A stretch of 64,000 bases of DNA, taken from the NCBI GenBank assembly GCA_037176845.1, contig JAYKXP010000159.1, positions 35,364 to 99,363 of the forward strand, written 5' to 3'. The notes below the pieces were generated by a model that saw only the letters and a program-made list of their open reading frames with translations, searched no databases and had not been told where the DNA came from. Below, piece after piece: positions 58,887 through 64,000 of this stretch (position 1 is its first letter; the number at the start of each line of letters is the position of its first letter). Made by a program: the position numbers and the translations under genes. Source of the stretch: Paramarasmius palmivorus (lineage: Eukaryota > Basidiomycota > Agaricomycetes > Agaricales > Marasmiaceae).

Positions 58887-60098
58887 TCAAGTGCCCTTGG
58901 GGAAATCAGTACTGAGAGATACATCTTTCCACTCCTCTATACGGCTCAGGTTTTGCTCGGATTCGTGCTTGGCCACCGTGTAACAATCACTTCCAAACTG
59001 AATGCTCCTCGGGAACGCCTTGCCCTTGGCAACACCTTCGCCGTGAACAAGATCAACTGTGACTCCGCTGCTTTCGTTGGATCACCCGGTTGATTGTTGT
59101 GGAAAGCTAGGCACAGCGAAGTTCAGAGTTAGACTAAAATCGTGCTATAGGATGTAGTACGAACCTTGCAATATATCTTCAAACTTGCCCGTGATTTCGT
59201 TGTAATCCGCAATCCGGGGATCGTGAGGCTTCCGATGGGTTGCATCAAGCATCGCCGTGCGGAACCAGCCTAGGTCTATGCAGACGCTGCGTAAACCCAA
59301 GGGCGCGATCTCGTCGTGAAGAGTGCTGGAAAGCCCTACAAAAGCAAATGAATTTACGTCTCTTCAGGTTTAAACGGTCTACCGTACCTCTTAAAGCCCA
59401 CTTGGTCGCCGAGTATAACCCAGCACAGGGTTGCGCCCTGACAAGAGTGAGCTGGATCTGGAATGGTAAACGAAAATCTTCAAACTTACATCCAGCCCAA
59501 GATAGATCCGATGAAAATGATGGTACCAGTTCTTCGCTTGCGCATATACGGGAGGAAGGCTCGAGTGACATTGACAGCTCCAAAGAAATTCGTGCTGAAC
59601 AGTGAATAGTGCGCGAGAATCAGTACCTCAATTAACTTGGACAATTTCCTCGAGCCTTACTTGAATTGCTCCTGTGTCTCCTGCGTGCTGTGAATGTGTA
59701 ATCAGGTTTCAAGACAAGATTTGCAGAGACATAGTGGTGCGTACGTGTTTTCTTCAATCGCCCCAATCAATCCATACCCAGCATTATTGACAACGACATC
59801 AACCTGACCATAAATAGCCACCGCCTTCTTAGCTATTTCTTGTAATTCTTCAAGAGGTGCAGTAACATCGAGTTGGATGATTTCTGCGCCCTTTGCTTTG
59901 AGATCGTCGAGCTGGGAGAATGAACGTGCTCTGGTGGTTGCGATAACCTTGTCGCCGCGATGAAGAGCTGCGAGAGCTAGTTCACGTCCGAATCCGGTAC
60001 TAGAGTTTGAAAGTTCACAAGAGGTTCGACTAGGTGTGAAGATCGTGAAAAGCGTACGAGGTACCGGTAATAAGCCATACGAGTGGGGAAGACGACAT
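58887..60098 (-). pseudogene. Short-chain dehydrogenase/reductase, copy 3, frameshifted
   Basis: It starts at 60098 with MSSSPLVWLITGTS and has the same exons as copy 2, including the cofactor site and the Tyr-Lys active-site exon. In the last exon AFHNNQPGDPTKAA should continue as a VDLVHGEG-like segment, but one base is lost near 59064-59068. Downstream, in the correct other frame, the expected sequence goes on to STDFPKGT and a stop at 58887. The frameshift replaces about the last 55 residues, after the active site, so a partly functional product or a sequencing error remains possible. A TATAAAAG box at 60179-60186 is intact. Confidence 0.75.
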
Positions 60099-60178
60099 GG
60101 TTGGGGGTGGGGATGTCAAGAGAAGATGGGTGTGGTCTGGTCTGGTCTCCTTGGGGCTTTGAGTAATCTTGAAACGAT

Positions 60179-60186
60179 CTTTTATA
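60179..60186 (-). promoter_or_regulatory. TATA box of SDR copy 3
   Basis: TATAAAAG on the minus strand, about 81 bases before the ATG of copy 3. Confidence 0.5.
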
Positions 60187-63100
60187 ACGGGGACCCCCCA
60201 GCCTGAGCCTGAGGTATAACACGCGTAGTATTTTATCGTCCTTGAGGCTTGTTTCGCCTGCTTAACGTATTGGTTTAGCCGTGCCTAGCCAAGTCTATCA
60301 GAATCGAGCCTGTCGGATGTCCTGTTTCCCTGACGACAAGGCAGAATCTCTACCATCAGAACTGAGGGTGTGCAAGGTGTGCTTGGTGGACAATGGACCG
60401 GCCCGGGCCATAAATGCGACCAGAATGTCAAACTCGAGGCTGAGCGCACGGCCGTGCTAGATACTACTAGGTTAGAGGTTAGGCCTGGTTAGTTCGCAAG
60501 CCAGTCTATACGGTGACGCTACAATTGCTGCCCCGGCGGGAACTTGTGGAATCTTCAATGCGAGAGAGTCGGAAAGGGACGAGGTAAAGATTGGATATAT
60601 TATAAGGGTCCTCGCGAGGCAAGAACGTTGAACGTTTGAACCCCCGTCCCTACCCCATGTGTCTACTCCAAGCCTGTGAGATGAGATTTAGCGACTTGGT
60701 TCCCAGAGTCGTACATACTCTGAAGTGCAATTCTCCTTCCTTGCTTCAGGCGTCCGAGAGTCGAGCTCGATAACGAAACCCATGGGGAATCGGGATCCAC
60801 TGAGCATGTTTTAGCCCTCGTGTTAGAGACGGCGGCCGGGGTAAGCAAGAGTAAGCATTGCGAATTTGCAATCTTACGACTGGAGTAGGATAATCATAAT
60901 CCGATCCAAACGTTTAACCAAAGAAATTAAGTAGCACTGTCCAGGGCCAACAAGTCTTCATCAGCCCTTTCTGTACTACATCCGAGTCAATGCCGAAGCT
61001 GGGCGACCTGAATTTCAATGGAATAGCTAAAATGTCTAGAAAGATAAAGCTGAAAAGATAGTGTTAGAATGGCTACTCACTGCGAATCCACAGAATTCAT
61101 AAATCCAAGTCCTTGGAGACGGATGCAGGACTTGGTCGTGCCAAGGGATCGAGATTCGGAAGAAGGAAAGGGTCGGAGATCCAAACACGTGGCGTACCAT
61201 AAGAGCTAGTTTCCGAGACGGTAACGAAAGGACAGTGGAATTGCAACGTACGTCGAGTCGTCGTCGACGGTCGCACATTCTAGGGATAGAAAGTAGCGTT
61301 TTCTATCTGAAAAATGCCGCCTGCGAGTAAAACCTATCCTGAGGTTGAAAACACGATACGACCAAAAACGGTGTCCACGATGCTCGGTCCATGTAAACGC
61401 TAAACGACAATATTAACCAGCTACACTGATCCAGAGATTGCTATCCTCTTGGCGCAGGGACGGGGCCGGTTCAGGGCTTCAAGTCACTTCGCCAGCGATG
61501 TCGATTCAAAGACATGGCCGCCACCCCTAGTTGGAAAAGCGCGTTGCATCACCATGAAGTTTTTGAACCTTCCAAGCCTCAGCGGGAATACAGAATGTCA
61601 ACATTGTCAAAGAATGTTGAGCGTTAATGACCATCCCGAATGTCCGATTTTCAGACAGATTGCGTTGAATCAGGAGTGCGAAATGTCGATCCAGAAAGTG
61701 TCCTAGAAAGGTGATGAACACGCCGTTGGCGTCGATTAGGTGAAAATAAAGATGAAGTCAAGTGGCCGCTTAACCCAGTCCCAAGGCCTCCAAAATTCCA
61801 GGTTGAGTAATGGTAGTGGAGGGACAAGCGGGGAACGAGCAAATAAACGCCCATCTGAAGCTTCAAGTTGACCACGAGCTCCTTGTCGTCTCTCCAAACC
61901 TCTGAGCGTATGGTCTATCGTAGACGTCACTCTCAAGGCAAGGTCTTCGAAACATCGATAGCCTATTGGAATCTATCGCCCAAGTTGAAGAGGTAGGCGT
62001 TGATCTTCAAAACCAAAACCTCGCAAACCCCGCTGATGTAGACAGCATCCACATGGGGTTCAACGCTAAACGTCAACGTGCATACCTGTCAATGGCAAGA
62101 AAGCTGTGAAATAAGGCACCTACCCTTTATCCAGCCAGCTGCAGACACCTTACACCTCGGGACATGGTTAGTTTTTGGGAAGAATTTGGTCAATGGTTCC
62201 AAGCTCATGAGATTTTCTAGGTTCGCTCTCCTGTAAGGGGTTCAAGAGATGACAGAGAGGTATTATCTCCTCAGTTATTTGTGTAATATCGTTTACCTAG
62301 CGTTCCTAGTTGAACGATGCAGCAAGGAAGACGAAGATTAGTCAAAACGCCTATGAACAACCCGTTACCGAAGAGAGAACCTGGAAAGGGAGCATTGGGA
62401 GCAAAAGAGCGCAGCACAACAGACGAGTATGACAGAAGAGACGGAGCAACACAGCAGACCCCCGCCTACTAGTGCGAAGAGGAAAAGCAACCACGGAGCG
62501 GTTCATGGGAAAGGTTCAGGCAGAATCAAGAAATATACGATGTGCATTGATCGTTGCGTTACCAGGAAGATGAACGAGACACTTCCTAGTTTTATAGTGC
62601 GTACAAATTCATACTCCTTGACAGCTTCCTGAGTCCATAATCCTAAGCCGGTCTTATTTTCTGCGGTCTTCACTGCATTCCTCATTGAAATCATATCAAT
62701 GGCTTCGTGAAGACACCTACCGTCGTCAATTCCTCTCCAGATCATCCCAGACGTCTCAATTGGTATAACAGAACCATCCGAGTCTGTATCTGTCACACCG
62801 GATGCTTCGTCTATCCGAATCAACTGCCTCTGGTGTTCCTCAGTCTCATCTTCGGTCGATCAGCCTCACATCGGCACTGTGGTAGTCTGCTGCTGCTGCC
62901 AAACAGTGGTTGCGAGACAAGCGCCCAGCGCGACATACCAACTCAGGACGCCAGGGGAAGAATTAGCACTACGACAGCTACGCCGAGACAAGCTTCGAAA
63001 AGTGTGGTGTAACCGCATTTCTAGCCGCTGCAGTGCCCATATGCCCCCTACTCGAAGTCGCCTTGGATATTATTCTTCATTGGCTTTTGGACCTCCTGTG

Positions 63101-64000
63101 TACTTTACACATACGGTTTCCTTTCCATACATCTGTCTCGCTGCTATCTCACATTAGCGTGGTGGGGCTGTGTCTGACTCACCCGGCGTACATTATTGCC
63201 CACGTAACGCCCCACGAAAGCAGTGCGGTCAGTTCAACCAACGCCAGAATTCGGTCAATGGAATAACCATTCAGCTGCCCATACAAATGCACCGGCTTAA
63301 GCATGCGGGCCGTCCTACAAGCTCCTCACTACAGACCGTCTATACTTATCCTGAACCATCCTTCCATCGGCAACTGTCACCAAAGCGTCACCCGCGGACC
63401 GCCCGCCCACTTATTGGGGGAACGTTCAAGACCCAAATCTCCCAGTTGGGGGGTCATACGTTCGACCGTCTGGTAGTTCAGGCAAGGTCGACCAAGAAGT
63501 TTCAAGCAACCATAGGATCGATTTGGTGAGACGGAAGGTGGAACGAGCTTCAGCGTTTAACGGTCCTGGGCTGTGACAAGGTTTCGTGATAGTCCCATCG
63601 ATAATTCCCCATTTAATGAATGTACTGACACACTGTCCTCCTGCCGTGGTGAGGTCTGCTGTTCTGATAGATGGGATATCGCCATGTGGGAGGTTTCGTG
63701 AACGGATTATTGGGCCGTACTTCGATCTTACCGGAACAGTTCGTGAGGTAGACCTAAACCCGTCACAAGCGTTGCACCTCATCCATAGTGGAGACACGAG
63801 GATCGAGGGAGTTGTTATTCCGGGTGTGCGGTTGGGTACGTTTGCGTTGGAGTGTTACAGGCCGTTTTCTGCTCCGTATTACACTCAAAGGGCCGTTTCA
63901 AAACGTTCGACGCTTGAATGTCTGAGCGGCTAAAAAAACCTTCGATTCCTCGATTCCTCTAGCGGGCTCTCGGCCACTGCACTATGGTCGCGAGTAAATA
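60187..64000. other. Gene-poor right end
   Basis: These 3.8 kb contain only short open frames without features I recognise. The longest are 61449-61706, 62503-62823 and 63170-63933. A minus-strand region (62500-63270) has a few hydrophobic stretches that might be a broken seven-helix protein gene, but I cannot assemble a frame. No terminal repeats, transposase motifs or RNA genes are seen. Confidence 0.35.

Noticed and set aside
61449..61706. Possible zinc-knuckle protein (CQHC...HPEC)
   Set aside because: Cys/His spacing does not fit a CCHC knuckle and the rest of the frame has no protein-like pattern.

Overview
The window looks like nuclear DNA of a mushroom-forming basidiomycete (Agaricomycetes). 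I infer this from very short GT-AG introns (about 50-60 bases), compact genes on both strands, and gene types usual in such genomes: an F-box protein, an NACHT-type NLR, seven-helix membrane proteins, DUF6589 and RecQ remnants, NmrA-like and short-chain dehydrogenases. I cannot name the species. All product names rest on motifs read by eye in the translated sequence; no search was run.

Layout. 1-8.1 kb is a housekeeping block: the 3' end of a Cyp40-type peptidyl-prolyl isomerase, a complete OCRL/INPP5B-like inositol polyphosphate 5-phosphatase, a small Stm1/HABP4-like protein and a ferroportin. 8.4-10.4 kb is a graveyard with a DUF6589 remnant and an internally deleted RecQ-like helicase. 12.1-29 kb holds an NmrA-like reductase, a full-size ABCA transporter interrupted by a 567-bp insertion, a polytopic membrane protein, an S9 prolyl-oligopeptidase-type peptidase, an F-box protein and a bHLH factor with an extended loop. 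30-45 kb holds a short-chain dehydrogenase (SDR), a seven-helix membrane protein, a 1,468-residue fungal transcription factor and glycerol kinase.

45-60 kb is the accessory part. It has two more SDR copies (one frameshifted), an NLR whose NACHT domain carries five tandem His-x-Cys decapeptides, then on the opposite strand a tandem family of small proteins I do not recognise (three intact copies, one decayed), and a Gal80-like oxidoreductase pseudogene behind a duplicated promoter-like segment. 60.1-64 kb shows no gene I can support.

The best candidate for something undescribed is the 47.5-55.4 kb block: a repeat-bearing NLR beside a recently duplicated family of small, apparently cytosolic proteins. 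A functional link (for example fungal self/non-self recognition or defence) is inference from adjacency only.
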